Assembly: GCA_934476675.1 (NCBI GenBank)
Contig: CAKSOE010000001.1
Coordinates: 343,930 to 407,929, forward strand
Source: an uncultured Clostridia bacterium
GTDB lineage: Bacteria > Bacillota > Clostridia > UBA1381
Direction: 5' to 3'
DNA length: 64,000 bases
In this document: positions 33,814-43,440 of the stretch, piece after piece
How the letters are laid out: every line of letters begins with the position of its first letter
Position numbering within the stretch: the stretch's first letter is position 1
Made by a program: the position numbers and the translations under genes
The notes under the pieces: generated by a model
Databases searched by the model: none
What the model was told of the DNA's origin: nothing
The model's input: only the letters and a program-made list of their open reading frames with translations

Positions 33814-34569
33814 ATGGCAAACGACGTTACACAGTTACCAGAAAACTTTGACCCGTACGATATGCGGTTAAAAGTAAAATTTCACGAAAAAGCAGACCAG
33901 AAGAACGTTATAGCTATTGTGCGTAATTCCCCTACTTTGTGTTGTGGAGCTATTACAGGTAACAAGTTTTGTAAAAACAGCGCGGGGGCTGGTACAGACC
34001 ACTTAGGTTATGGGCGTTGTCGTATTCACGGCGGGCGAAGCACGGGACCTAAGACAGAGGAAGGCAAGCGCCGGGCTAACCAGAATAATATTAAGCACGG
34101 TTTGTATATGAAAACGTTATTACCCGGTGAAGAAGAAATTTTTAACCAGCTTAGCAGTGATGAGGATAGCCCTAAAAGCCTTACCCACGAAATCAACATA
34201 CTAAAAACTAAGATTATTGCATATCTTACACGACAAGCCGATAAGTTTAAGGAAAATGTAGAGCAATACGGCGAAGATGTGGCATATTCAAAGTCTAAGG
34301 TTTGGCGTTCAGAGGGTGAAGGCGTACGTAACTGCTACCACGCCGGGACTATCGAAGACCCGGCACTTGATAGAGCCTTACGAACTTTACGCAGTTTGGT
34401 AGAAACGCATAACCGACTGTCTGGCGACGAAGGCGCGGACGACGTTGTGACTGTTATCAATAAGGAGTTGCAAGCAGCTTCACAAGGTAAAGTAGTGTTG
34501 AGTTGGTCCGCTCCAGATAGCAGAAAACCTAAAAATAGTAGTGAAAAATGTAGTAAAGACGCTGAATAA
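33814..34569 (+). CDS. HGGxSTG-domain protein, likely terminase small subunit
   Basis: 251 residues from the ATG at 33814 (AAAGGGGGT upstream). A Cys/His cluster LCCGAITGNKFCKNS ... GYGRCRIHGGRSTGPKTEEGKRRANQNNIKHGLY is the HGGxSTG motif seen in proteins next to phage terminases. The C-terminal half is helical. It is the first late gene, where TerS is expected. The TerS assignment is by position plus motif, not by a classical helix-turn-helix. Confidence 0.72.
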   Translation: MANDVTQLPENFDPYDMRLKVKFHEKADQKNVIAIVRNSPTLCCGAITGNKFCKNSAGAGTDHLGYGRCRIHGGRSTGPKTEEGKRRANQNNIKHGLYMKTLLPGEEEIFNQLSSDEDSPKSLTHEINILKTKIIAYLTRQADKFKENVEQYGEDVAYSKSKVWRSEGEGVRNCYHAGTIEDPALDRALRTLRSLVETHNRLSGDEGADDVVTVINKELQAASQGKVVLSWSAPDSRKPKNSSEKCSKDAE

Positions 34570-34616
34570 ATGGCGTCTTTTTCTTGTTAAACGCTGTAAA
34601 TACGGCGTTTTTTATT
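34555..34616 (+). terminator. Two tandem terminator hairpins after the first late gene
   Basis: Hairpin 1: AAAGACGC (34555-34562) with GCGTCTTT (34573-34580), overlapping the stop codon, then TTCTT. Hairpin 2: AAACGCTGT (34589-34597) with ACGGCGTTT (34602-34610), then TTTATTT. They lie between the TerS-like gene and TerL, so late transcription must read through both or be antiterminated. Confidence 0.65.
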
Positions 34617-34669
34617 TATACAGGCACATTATTAGTTATTATGTGGCTTACAGAAAGGGGGCGTCTGTA

Positions 34670-34861
34670 GTGTGCTTAGATGAAAAACTTTGTAAAGGGT
34701 GCGTCTGTAAAATTTGCAGAAAAAGCGAGTATAACGGTGCTATGTTTGTATGTTCAGCTAATGGCTGTAGCGTTTGTAACGATAATAATATTATGCGTTT
34801 GCAAAAGTGTGACAGCTACGAAGATACGGCAGACTGTAACACAGACGACTTACGATTATGA
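34670..34861 (+). CDS. Small cysteine-rich protein before TerL
   Basis: 63 residues from GTG at 34670 after AAAGGGGGC. Eleven Cys, mostly as CxC/CxxC pairs (CKGCVCKICRKSEY, CSANGCSVCND), point to zinc binding. The stop overlaps the TerL start (ATGA). Upstream 34617-34669 has no gene. Function unknown; possibly a packaging accessory. Confidence 0.62.
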   Translation: MCLDEKLCKGCVCKICRKSEYNGAMFVCSANGCSVCNDNNIMRLQKCDSYEDTADCNTDDLRL

Positions 34862-36561
34862 GTAATGCCTACACTACCGAATTTACATACGAGTGTGATA
34901 CTGACCCTGTAACGGGTGCGCCTACTATGGTGGCTATCCCCCATACCGTCGCAGCTGCTAAAGAAGGGTTACCGTACAACGTGATAGCGAATTTTGCGGA
35001 CTTGTTTAAAAGGGAAAACTTACGGGAAGCGTGGCGTTTGTTGCGTAAAAATGACCCGTTCGACTATCAAATACAAGTAGCGGACGCTATTATATTTAGT
35101 TGTATTAACGGCTTAGGCTGGTACTTTGTTGTGCAGATTACGCGACAAGCTGGGAAGAATGAAATAAGTGCTTTTATTGAACACTATTTACTGCTGTATG
35201 GCTGGTACTTTGGTGTCGCTGTGTCCGGGGTAAAGTTTGCCCCCGTTTTTAAGCCACAGGTACAGGCTTCAATGGATAGAATAGAAGGCGCAGACGCCCC
35301 GGATAGCGGCGGTATGGCTGGCAGTACATTAACAAGCGGACGATTTAAGGTAGACGGGCGTATATGTAAATACCGCAAGTCGGACGGATATAAATATCAT
35401 ATAGGGCCACCACGCGACAGTAATAAATGGGCGTTTTTATCTATAAACCCTACCGCTAATATTGCGTCGCAGACAGCTTACACACTTTTAGAGGGTGACG
35501 AAGCCCAGGATATAGACGGCGACAAGTGGGAACGTGACGCCCAGCCTATGGGGTCTTTTAATAATGCTACTACCGTTCTATGGGGTGTTGCGTGGACTAA
35601 AGACAGCTTTATATACAAAGGCGAACAGCAAGCGCACGATATGGAAAGGCGTTTAGAAAAACAGTTAGGCTACAAGCCTAAACTTGTATTTAAGATAGAC
35701 GCAAACGCTGTTATAGCTTCCGGGAACGAGAATTACAGAAAGGCGTTTGAAAACCAGGTAGCACGTTTGGGAATGGACCATATAGCAATACAAACGCAGT
35801 ATTTACTTAACGCTGTAGACGCTATAGGGCGTTTCTTCAGCTCCGAGCAGATAGCCCGTATGTTTCATAGCGACTATGAAACAGCTGTAGAGCCTATCAA
35901 AGGGCATACGTATATATGGGGGCTTGACGTAGCCGGGCAAGAGGAAACCAGCACAGATATTAACGCCGCTGTAGGTATGCACAAGCGGGACGCGCTAAGC
36001 CTGGTTATAGGTGACCTACATAAGGACGGTACGGTAGTCCCGGTTTGCTTTTATCAGTGGGTAGGCAAGCAGCACACTAAAGTACGTGCTATGTTGCCGA
36101 AGATAATACGTTACTGGAATTGCTTAGGCGGTGTCGGTGACGCTACGGGTATCGGTGAGCCGTTGGTATATTATCTGCAAGAGGTGTTAGACCGTAATAA
36201 TGCCGGGTTAGTGGAAGCATATAAGTTTAAGGCTATGGGTGACGAGAGTAAAAGCAAATTAGGTTACACGGCTTACGATTATGTAGACAATGACCTTTTT
36301 AAAATGCCTAAGCCACCTACTGACCCGGACCAGTACGAGTTATGGCAAGAAGTACGCTGGCAGTTAGAGCATTTAACACGCGAAGCGAAACGCCAGCAAT
36401 GTATAAATTTTTACGTCCCGGCTAATGCAGAGCCGAGAAAACCGGGACACGAGCCGCACGACGATTTAGCTATGGCTACTTTTCTTTTGATACGGGCGGC
36501 ACGAAATATTAACGTAAATTCAAGACAGGCTACGGCGTTTGACCGTAACCGTGTTGTGTAG
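34858..36561 (+). CDS. terL: Terminase large subunit
   Basis: 567 residues. ATPase half: ITRQAGKNE (Walker A position), LLEGDEAQDIDGDKW (Walker B with catalytic Glu). Nuclease half: YIWGLDVAGQEETSTD, GDATGIGEPL and EPHDDLAMATFL, the three acidic clusters of TerL nucleases. It translocates and cuts DNA at the portal. The start overlaps the previous gene; the portal gene follows after 15 bases. Confidence 0.9.
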   Translation: MSNAYTTEFTYECDTDPVTGAPTMVAIPHTVAAAKEGLPYNVIANFADLFKRENLREAWRLLRKNDPFDYQIQVADAIIFSCINGLGWYFVVQITRQAGKNEISAFIEHYLLLYGWYFGVAVSGVKFAPVFKPQVQASMDRIEGADAPDSGGMAGSTLTSGRFKVDGRICKYRKSDGYKYHIGPPRDSNKWAFLSINPTANIASQTAYTLLEGDEAQDIDGDKWERDAQPMGSFNNATTVLWGVAWTKDSFIYKGEQQAHDMERRLEKQLGYKPKLVFKIDANAVIASGNENYRKAFENQVARLGMDHIAIQTQYLLNAVDAIGRFFSSEQIARMFHSDYETAVEPIKGHTYIWGLDVAGQEETSTDINAAVGMHKRDALSLVIGDLHKDGTVVPVCFYQWVGKQHTKVRAMLPKIIRYWNCLGGVGDATGIGEPLVYYLQEVLDRNNAGLVEAYKFKAMGDESKSKLGYTAYDYVDNDLFKMPKPPTDPDQYELWQEVRWQLEHLTREAKRQQCINFYVPANAEPRKPGHEPHDDLAMATFLLIRAARNINVNSRQATAFDRNRVV

Positions 36562-36576
36562 AAAGGGGGTTATAAT

Positions 36577-38163
36577 ATGGCGACATTTGCTACAATACCC
36601 GTTACGCTGGCTGTAAAAGCTAAAGCTACAGCCGAGGACGCTATAAAATGGGTACAGGATAATAATGCGTGGCTTAGTAATGTTATCAGTAAACATGATA
36701 ATTGGTTAAGCGACGCAGAAGTAGAAAAGTATCAGTTAGCATATGACGGTGCGCTTGATGAAATAGCTAAGCGTGACAAGGCACGTACGGACGGCGTAAA
36801 CTATAAACTGATAGCGAACTACGCAGCTATTATCATAGACACGCTTGTAGACTATATGTTAGGCAAGTCACCTATATACACTGTAGAAGACCCGGAGCAA
36901 GAGGACGACGAAATCGACGAAGCGGAAATTGTCACCGAATACCGTAAAAAGCTAATGGAGCTGCTGAAAGAAAAGGCTACGCTTGTATTAAGTGAAATGC
37001 TACGACAGGGCTGTATAGCCGGGTACTCTGCTGTAATCTGCTGGGTAGACGAACAAGGTAACATAGATTATAACGAATATCCCGTACAGGAAGTCATACC
37101 CGTATACGACGCACGTAACAGGCTTGTTATGGTACTACGTAAGTACACCGTAGAGGTGGTTACAGACGGGCAGACCATAGAACGTACACGCTTAGAGGTA
37201 TACGACGACCGTTATATAACGTACTATATCGGTGACACGTCCGGGGGTTTTACGCTTGATGAAACAGAGGTAGCCAGCGGTAACCCTATCGAGCATAAAG
37301 CGGGGCGTATTCCAGTTGTTATCTATGACAATAACAAGCCGTCAAGCTACGCAGACCGTATAAAGTCATTCGGTAAAAGTGACCTTAGCTTTGGGGCGTT
37401 TGACCTAATCGTAGCCTATGCACACGGTTTAAGTGATAAGGCTAACCTTGTCGAGTATTTACAGGATATGTATTTGCTACTTACAGGGGTTGACGTAGAC
37501 GAAAACGAGGTATTGAAAATGCGTAAAGCACGTGCTATAGCCTTAAAGGACGCTAACAGTAAAGCAGAGTTTATAGCACAAAATCAAGCTGACGGAGCAG
37601 TGGAAAACTTTTTGACGCGCCTAAGCAAGGATATTTACGATACAACGAATACGCCACGGCTTAGCGAGCTGAACGGGGCTACTGCTACTGAAATTAAGAT
37701 GAAGTATGCGGCACTTGACATTAAAGCCGGGAAAAAAGAGCCGCGTTTAATCGCTGCAATACGCCAGCTGTTGGGTATACTTACCGATTTTCTGAATACG
37801 CGTAAGCTGGTGGATAACCATATAACCGATACATACGAAATAGTGTCAAACCGCGACGTAGTAGACAGAGCGCAAGGCTTGTACAGTGACAACTGGGTAG
37901 ATGTGTCACTTGTGCGTAACCTACCGCAGAATTATGAGGAAATAGCAAATATCGTAGCTACACTGTCTGATACTGTCCCGGATAGTTATTTGTTTGAATT
38001 GCTGTGGTTTATCGACGACCCGCAAAAAGCATTAGAGGAAATGAAAGCACAAAAGGCTGAAAACAATATAAACAGTCTTACCGCTTTGGGGTATGACAGC
38101 AACAGCACCCTGGACACCGACAATAACGGTAACCCGGATGACGACAATAACGCAGCTGAATAA
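36577..38163 (+). CDS. Portal protein, SPP1 gp6-like
   Basis: 528 residues. NYAAIIIDTLVDYMLGKSPIYT in the first quarter, a central GRIPVVIYDNNKPSSYADRIKSF and the helical NTPRLSELNGATATEIKMKYAALDIKAGKKEPRL are characteristic of SPP1-type portals. The acidic, Asn-rich C-terminus is probably disordered. It sits between TerL and the head morphogenesis gene as expected. Confidence 0.88.
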   Translation: MATFATIPVTLAVKAKATAEDAIKWVQDNNAWLSNVISKHDNWLSDAEVEKYQLAYDGALDEIAKRDKARTDGVNYKLIANYAAIIIDTLVDYMLGKSPIYTVEDPEQEDDEIDEAEIVTEYRKKLMELLKEKATLVLSEMLRQGCIAGYSAVICWVDEQGNIDYNEYPVQEVIPVYDARNRLVMVLRKYTVEVVTDGQTIERTRLEVYDDRYITYYIGDTSGGFTLDETEVASGNPIEHKAGRIPVVIYDNNKPSSYADRIKSFGKSDLSFGAFDLIVAYAHGLSDKANLVEYLQDMYLLLTGVDVDENEVLKMRKARAIALKDANSKAEFIAQNQADGAVENFLTRLSKDIYDTTNTPRLSELNGATATEIKMKYAALDIKAGKKEPRLIAAIRQLLGILTDFLNTRKLVDNHITDTYEIVSNRDVVDRAQGLYSDNWVDVSLVRNLPQNYEEIANIVATLSDTVPDSYLFELLWFIDDPQKALEEMKAQKAENNINSLTALGYDSNSTLDTDNNGNPDDDNNAAE

Positions 38164-38177
38164 AGGGGGCGTTACGT

Positions 38178-40118
38178 GTGGATAAACTGACGGAACGCTT
38201 GACAAAGGACCTTAACGGCTATAATGAATACTTTGCTAATGAGCTGGAAAACCTCATAGGTAAACGAGCTGATGAACTTGCACCACTTTACAGACGGTTG
38301 CAAAAAACAGCTGTAGAACAGTTGGAGCAACTTAACAAGGAGCTTGAAACCGTCCCGGAAGCTAAACGCAAGTCAAAACGTTTACGTGTACAAATGCAGA
38401 AACAGTATATAGCCCATATATTACCCGATTTAGAATTAGCAAAGGCGGCACAAGACCCCTATGTTACTGAAGTCTTATGCGGTACTGTTGAATATGGCTA
38501 CTATACACAAGCCTACAGTTTGGAGCAAGCGGCTAAAGTCCCGGTAACTGTACCCGTTCTTAATAGGGCTGGCGTTTTAGGGCTTATAGCTAACGACTGG
38601 GTAGGCGACGGACATACATACAGCGACCGTATACGTGCTAATACTGACCTTGTGGCTAAAAATGCTGAAAAGGTAATACAAGACTTAGTTACTAAGCGTA
38701 TGAGCTATAACGAAGCGGCACACAGCTTAAAAGATAAAATCGGTGAACGCTATAGCAACGCCGTACGTATTGTGCGTACAGAAATGACAAGAGCAAACAG
38801 CTTAGGCACAAGCTACGCAGCTATGGAAAACGCCGATATTTTGGACGGTAAATACCGCGACGCTGTGTACGACGGGCGTACGTCTGCTATGTGTGCGCAC
38901 GACGCAGATTACAGCCGGGCTAACCCTTATCCGTTAGACTATGACACCCCGTCTAACCCAGGTGTACCCGGTGCGCGTATTCCTAATCACCCTAATTGTC
39001 GCTGTAGGTGGTGTACCGTTTTATCTGCTATAGGAGTTGAAAAACGTGGAAAAATAGCCCGAAAGAACGGTACAAATGATAGCTTTGGTGAAAATTATTA
39101 TACTGAAGCTGAAACATTTGACGATTACGCAAAGGAACGCGGTTTACCGTCCGTAAAGGAAATGCTTGACGGTGATAACCCTAAGAGGTATCTACGACCG
39201 GGCGAAACCCTGGACGACTTAAATAAAAAGGTTAAACGTGTAAAGTTTAACGGTAAAACGGTTGTCGTGTCTAAAGCCGCCTGGGATAATGATACTACAG
39301 TTAAGAAAAAGGCTGTTGAAAAATCCGTAGAAAATGATATAATAAATAATACGAGGTGGCAACCAGCACAGACAACAGCAGAGGCCACAGCCTGGGGGCA
39401 GAATAATTTAGGTATTAAATACGTAGATTATACGGGCTTCAGCGTGGACGTAGCAAATGATGTAAATAAGACCCTTGACGAATTACGTAGACGTTTTCCG
39501 CAGATAACAGATACTAAGATAGTGTCAACATCGCAAAACCTATGCACATTGCAGTATCAGCGTAGTGTAGAAGAATACATAAAAAGGGCTGTAGATATGG
39601 GCTATGATGAAGGTTATGCCCGGAAACTTGCAGCTACATACGTAAAAAAGAAAAAAGTACCGGGAAACACTTACGCCTGGTCTACTAATCACACCTGGGG
39701 CGACCTTGAAGGTATTACGTTCAATAAAAAATACGCTTCAAACTTTAAGATGTTTGTAGAGAGTTTGGAAAGCGACGTAAAATCCGGGTGGCATCCACCG
39801 GGAACAGCTACCCCGGCGGCGGTACTAACACACGAGTTTGGCCATCAGATAGATAACTACTTGAAAAAGATAGGACGTAGGGGCTGGGTACAGACTATGT
39901 ATACAGAAATGCAAGCGGAAGCTACAGATATGTTGAAAAGCGGTAGAGCTAAAACGCCGCGCGAAGCATACGCACAGCTTTTAAGTGATTACGGTAGTAA
40001 AAATTCAGCAGAATTTTTAGCCGAAGCGTTTAGTGAATACATACACAGTCCTACACCACGTACCATAGCTAAAAAAGTAGGCGAAAAAATAGTAGAAATG
40101 CTGAAAGATATTAAGTAA
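38178..40118 (+). CDS. Minor head protein (Mu F / SPP1 gp7 type) fused to a zincin-like domain
   Basis: 646 residues, about twice the usual length. The first about 290 residues are the head morphogenesis domain: RIVRTEMTRANSLGTSYAAMENADI and the Cys-containing end DGRTSAMCAHDAD ... HPNCRCRWC. A linker follows. The last about 200 residues hold a metallopeptidase-like domain with LTHEFGHQIDNYL (HExxH) and EFLAEAFSEYIHS supplying a possible third Glu ligand. The second part could be an injected effector or a maturation protease. GTG start after TAAAGGGGGC. Confidence 0.83.
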   Translation: MDKLTERLTKDLNGYNEYFANELENLIGKRADELAPLYRRLQKTAVEQLEQLNKELETVPEAKRKSKRLRVQMQKQYIAHILPDLELAKAAQDPYVTEVLCGTVEYGYYTQAYSLEQAAKVPVTVPVLNRAGVLGLIANDWVGDGHTYSDRIRANTDLVAKNAEKVIQDLVTKRMSYNEAAHSLKDKIGERYSNAVRIVRTEMTRANSLGTSYAAMENADILDGKYRDAVYDGRTSAMCAHDADYSRANPYPLDYDTPSNPGVPGARIPNHPNCRCRWCTVLSAIGVEKRGKIARKNGTNDSFGENYYTEAETFDDYAKERGLPSVKEMLDGDNPKRYLRPGETLDDLNKKVKRVKFNGKTVVVSKAAWDNDTTVKKKAVEKSVENDIINNTRWQPAQTTAEATAWGQNNLGIKYVDYTGFSVDVANDVNKTLDELRRRFPQITDTKIVSTSQNLCTLQYQRSVEEYIKRAVDMGYDEGYARKLAATYVKKKKVPGNTYAWSTNHTWGDLEGITFNKKYASNFKMFVESLESDVKSGWHPPGTATPAAVLTHEFGHQIDNYLKKIGRRGWVQTMYTEMQAEATDMLKSGRAKTPREAYAQLLSDYGSKNSAEFLAEAFSEYIHSPTPRTIAKKVGEKIVEMLKDIK

Positions 40119-40131
40119 AGGGGCTGATTTT

Positions 40132-40320
40132 ATGAATATGTCACGACCAGCTGTTTTAGACAGTAAGTATGTTGTACAGAACGAGAAAGGCGAGGACATT
40201 TTACTTGAAAATGCGCCACCCGACGTTGTAGCGGCGTTTAACGAGTACAAAAAAAGTATTAGCGGCGGCGGTTTTGTGGAAAACGACGACTTACCACCTA
40301 TACCGCCCCTTAATAAATAA
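40132..40320 (+). CDS. Small hypothetical head-region protein
   Basis: 62 residues, MNMSRPAVLDSKYVVQNEKGED, ends in a Pro-rich DDLPPIPPLNK. AAAGGGGC precedes it. Unknown; followed by a terminator. Confidence 0.58.
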   Translation: MNMSRPAVLDSKYVVQNEKGEDILLENAPPDVVAAFNEYKKSISGGGFVENDDLPPIPPLNK

Positions 40321-40342
40321 CCTACGTAGGGTTACTACGGAC

Positions 40343-40369
40343 AGGACGCTTTTACGGCGTCCTTTTTTA
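40343..40369 (+). terminator. Terminator inside the head gene cluster
   Basis: AGGACGC (40343-40349) with GCGTCCT (40357-40363) then T6. It separates packaging/portal genes from the scaffold-capsid genes. TATAAT at about 40391 with a poor TTGCCG upstream could be a weak promoter for the capsid genes. The rest of 40370-40473 shows nothing else. Confidence 0.72.
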
Positions 40370-40473
40370 TTGCCGTAACTTAGACAGGGCTTATAATACT
40401 GTCAAAGGACAACGCAAACGGGAGCGAATACCCGGAATAATATGCCGACGGGCTTACGGAAGGAGTTTTTACA

Positions 40474-41205
40474 ATGGGCAAACTTAAAAAATTACAGGAA
40501 AAGTATGTAAAGGGTGAAATTACGGCCGCTGAATATACCGCACAAGTAGGACAGCTGCTTACTGACGGCGACATAGACCAGGACCAGCACGACGAAGCGT
40601 TAGATTATGACCCCGAACACGAGCGACCACAGTACAGCCAGGCAGACGTAGACGCTATGATAGCGTCACGTGCTATACGTATGGTGCGTAAGGCGCTTAA
40701 AGACGGCGGCGTAACTGTTGACGCTGATAACAAGACGCTTTTAACAAGCATTGCCGAAAAGCTGAAAGCGGCGGCAGACGGTAATACGTCGCTTAACAGC
40801 GACGACCAGGCTAAACTTACAGCGGCAACAGAAAAGGCGACAACGCTGGAAGAAAAGTTAAAAGACCTTGCTATAGAAAACGCTGTACTTAAATCGGCGG
40901 GAACATACAACCCTGTAAACCCGACACAGGTTGTACGTGCTATTCGTCTTGACTATATGGACGATATAGACTACGACGAAACAACGGGCGTCGTTGACGC
41001 TAAGAGCGTAGCCCGTGCTTTGAAAAAGGTACACGGCACAGAGCCTAACCTGTTTAAAGCTGGAACTGACGACAGTAATAACGGAAACCCTAATAACGAC
41101 GACGCTTTTAAGTCAAAAGGTCCCGGCGGTGGTACAGCAGGCGGTGACAAAACAGACGCTAAGGTAACTGAAGCGTTATCTATGTTGGGAATATCCACAA
41201 AATAA
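40474..41205 (+). CDS. Capsid scaffolding protein
   Basis: 243 residues, highly charged and helical, with a coiled coil (KAAADGNTSLNSDDQAKLTAATEKATTLEEKLKDLAIENAVLK). NPVNPTQVVRAIRLDYMDDI and a Gly/Asn-rich tail follow. Composition and position directly before decoration and capsid genes are those of Firmicutes phage scaffolds. Confidence 0.8.
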   Translation: MGKLKKLQEKYVKGEITAAEYTAQVGQLLTDGDIDQDQHDEALDYDPEHERPQYSQADVDAMIASRAIRMVRKALKDGGVTVDADNKTLLTSIAEKLKAAADGNTSLNSDDQAKLTAATEKATTLEEKLKDLAIENAVLKSAGTYNPVNPTQVVRAIRLDYMDDIDYDETTGVVDAKSVARALKKVHGTEPNLFKAGTDDSNNGNPNNDDAFKSKGPGGGTAGGDKTDAKVTEALSMLGISTK

Positions 41206-41226
41206 AAAGAAATGAGGTAAAAAGTT

Positions 41227-41652
41227 ATGAACAATGATTTGACTATCAGAAAAAAGACGTACCCCGCGGCTAAAGAAATTAAGGCCAGTGCACATTACGC
41301 ATATGTGACTAACGGTATTACGTTAGACGGTACAAAGTTTACGGCAAACGAATATTTACCCGAAGGCTTGTGTCTTGTAAGGAATGACACGACAGGTAAA
41401 TACGAAAAGTACGCCGATACAAAAAGCGGGGCGGGTACAGACGAAAGTCCTTACGTATATTCGTTCCCTACAGGCAAGTCAAACCCTGTAATTTTGGACG
41501 AAAGTGTACAGTTTAAAGCTGTAGGCGCAACAAACCCCGACTTGACAGCGGGACAGGTGCTTGTACACGGAGCAGTTTACACGGGTATGCTTACAGGCTG
41601 TACAGACGAATTTAAGAAAGCGCTTAGCGGTGCTATCCGCTTCGTAGACTAA
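41227..41652 (+). CDS. Probable head decoration protein
   Basis: 141 residues, beta-rich (TAGQVLVHGAVYTGML), lying between scaffold and major capsid gene, the usual place for the decoration/stabilising protein. Fold not proven. Confidence 0.65.
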   Translation: MNNDLTIRKKTYPAAKEIKASAHYAYVTNGITLDGTKFTANEYLPEGLCLVRNDTTGKYEKYADTKSGAGTDESPYVYSFPTGKSNPVILDESVQFKAVGATNPDLTAGQVLVHGAVYTGMLTGCTDEFKKALSGAIRFVD

Positions 41653-41672
41653 TGAAAGAGAGGTAATATAAT

Positions 41673-42695
41673 ATGCCAGGATTAGCAAATTTGAGTGATT
41701 TTTTTGAAAACCCGGTACTTACTAAAACCATTAAAGAAGTACCTGTTGAAACAAACTATATCGGACAGCGCTTCCTTCCTACGGAAGATACTTACGATAT
41801 GGACTTTAACGAAACGGTAATTGAACGCCAGGCAGATATGGCAGACATCATAGACAGCGGTGCGGAAATTCCGCTTACTGACCGTGACCCTGTAAGACGT
41901 ATCAGCGGTGAAATTACCGATATGGGACAGTCTTACATAGTATCTAAAAAAGAACTTGCGGCGCTTATGGATAGCGGTAACGAGGGACGTAAGACTATGG
42001 CGGTTAAACAGCTGCTTAATAAGACGGCACAGCTGAAGCGTAATATTGACGCACGTATAGAGTGGTTGCGTTGGCAAGCGTTAGGTAACGGACAGCTTGT
42101 ATACGATAAAAACGGTATCAAGTTGGGTGTAGACTTTGGCGTACCGTCAGACAACAAGGTTACAGCGGCTAAAAAATGGAACGCTGACGGCGCTACCATT
42201 TTGGCAAACTATGAAGCCTGGGTACAGCACTATATAGACAAAAACACAAACGGCTACAGCCCGGACGTGTTTGTAGCGTCTATAGAAACTATCCGTACCG
42301 TGCTGAATGATACAGCTATCAGAAAGGCTATTACAGGCTACAGTGACAAGCTGCTTACCCTTGACGAGCTTAACACATTCCTTAAAGGACGCGACTTACC
42401 GCCTATGGAAGCCTTCGACAGCAAGGTAACATACCGCGACGTCACAAACGGCGGTACACGCTCCACGGTTAGACTGCTTGCAAAAAATAAAGGCGTATTC
42501 CTTAAAGAAAACGGCTTAATCGGACAGCAGCTTATGGGACCGACTTACGAAAACGGTATGAAACCCGGTATCTTTGCAAGGACCTTTACTATGGAGCGTC
42601 CTATACGTGAGGTTATCGAAGTTGTAGCGGCTTCATTCCCTAAAATCACAAACCCGGAACTTATTATGACCGCTGACGTATTGAATGTTGACTAA
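41673..42695 (+). CDS. Major capsid protein, lambda gpE-like family
   Basis: 340 residues. Starts MPGLANLSDFFENPVLTKTIKEVP, with a conserved D-rich centre and a C-terminus ERPIREVIEVVAASFPKITNPELIMTADVLN, matching gpE-family HK97-fold capsids. It forms the icosahedral shell. The ribosome site AGAGAGGTAAT is well placed. Confidence 0.87.
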   Translation: MPGLANLSDFFENPVLTKTIKEVPVETNYIGQRFLPTEDTYDMDFNETVIERQADMADIIDSGAEIPLTDRDPVRRISGEITDMGQSYIVSKKELAALMDSGNEGRKTMAVKQLLNKTAQLKRNIDARIEWLRWQALGNGQLVYDKNGIKLGVDFGVPSDNKVTAAKKWNADGATILANYEAWVQHYIDKNTNGYSPDVFVASIETIRTVLNDTAIRKAITGYSDKLLTLDELNTFLKGRDLPPMEAFDSKVTYRDVTNGGTRSTVRLLAKNKGVFLKENGLIGQQLMGPTYENGMKPGIFARTFTMERPIREVIEVVAASFPKITNPELIMTADVLNVD

Positions 42696-42709
42696 TGGGG
42701 GTGCGTAGT

Positions 42710-43045
42710 ATGAAAATTCAGATAACAAGACCCGGAGTTACAGACGGCTATAGCTTCCTTGACGTGGGCACTGTAGTAGAATATCCGCAGAGCGACGCGG
42801 AACGTCTTATAACAGAAGGCTACGCACAGGCTGTAGGTACTACTGCTGTTGCAGACACCGTAGACATTGACGATAACACCGAAAGTAATGCAGAAGCCGC
42901 AGTTAAGGCTTTAAATAAACTGAAACTTAACAAACTTATAGCGTTGGCTATCGAACACGATATAGAGGTAGCCCCGGACGCTAAGAAAGCGGACGTAGTT
43001 ACTGCTATCATTGAAAGCGGCAAAAGCGGCGAAGTTTTAGGTTAA
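42710..43045 (+). CDS. Head protein with C-terminal HeH/SAP-like helices
   Basis: 111 residues from the ATG at 42710 (GGGGGTGCG upstream). The N-terminal 40 residues form a strand-rich part. The end LNKLKLNKLIALAIEHDIEVAPDAKKADVVTAII is a two-helix LEM/HeH-like motif seen in head-tail joining proteins. Function inferred from context. Confidence 0.65.
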   Translation: MKIQITRPGVTDGYSFLDVGTVVEYPQSDAERLITEGYAQAVGTTAVADTVDIDDNTESNAEAAVKALNKLKLNKLIALAIEHDIEVAPDAKKADVVTAIIESGKSGEVLG

Positions 43046-43056
43046 GGTGATATAGT

Positions 43057-43440
43057 ATGCTTTTGACAAAAACGGAACTTTTAACAAAGTATTACACGAT
43101 AGCTAAACCTGTAGCCGAGGAAAAGCAAGACCTTTACTTAATGCGGGCTAATGCCTGGTGCGAGGGTTATATAGGTGGGCTTCCCCCGGTAGCTATTGAC
43201 GGTCCCGACGGTGACAATTTAAAAACAGCTGTAGCATTGTGCTTTGAAATTATGGCACGAGCCGAAACACATCAAATAAACAGCGAAACAGGCGACATTA
43301 CAGAAGTAGCGCCGCCGACAGCTATAAGCGACTTGTCGTATGATGAACTGTTTGACCCGGTTAGGGATATGCTAAGACCTTATAAGCTGGCTTATGAAAA
43401 TAGTACAGCTGTAAGTGATAGGGGCGTAAAATTCATATGA
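43057..43440 (+). CDS. Head-tail connector (adaptor) protein
   Basis: 127 residues, helical bundle-like (KQDLYLMRANAWCEGYIGG, NLKTAVALCFEIMARAETH). The place after the capsid genes and before the gp10-like gene is that of SPP1 gp15 / HK97 gp6-type adaptors. The end overlaps the next start by four bases. Confidence 0.68.
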   Translation: MLLTKTELLTKYYTIAKPVAEEKQDLYLMRANAWCEGYIGGLPPVAIDGPDGDNLKTAVALCFEIMARAETHQINSETGDITEVAPPTAISDLSYDELFDPVRDMLRPYKLAYENSTAVSDRGVKFI

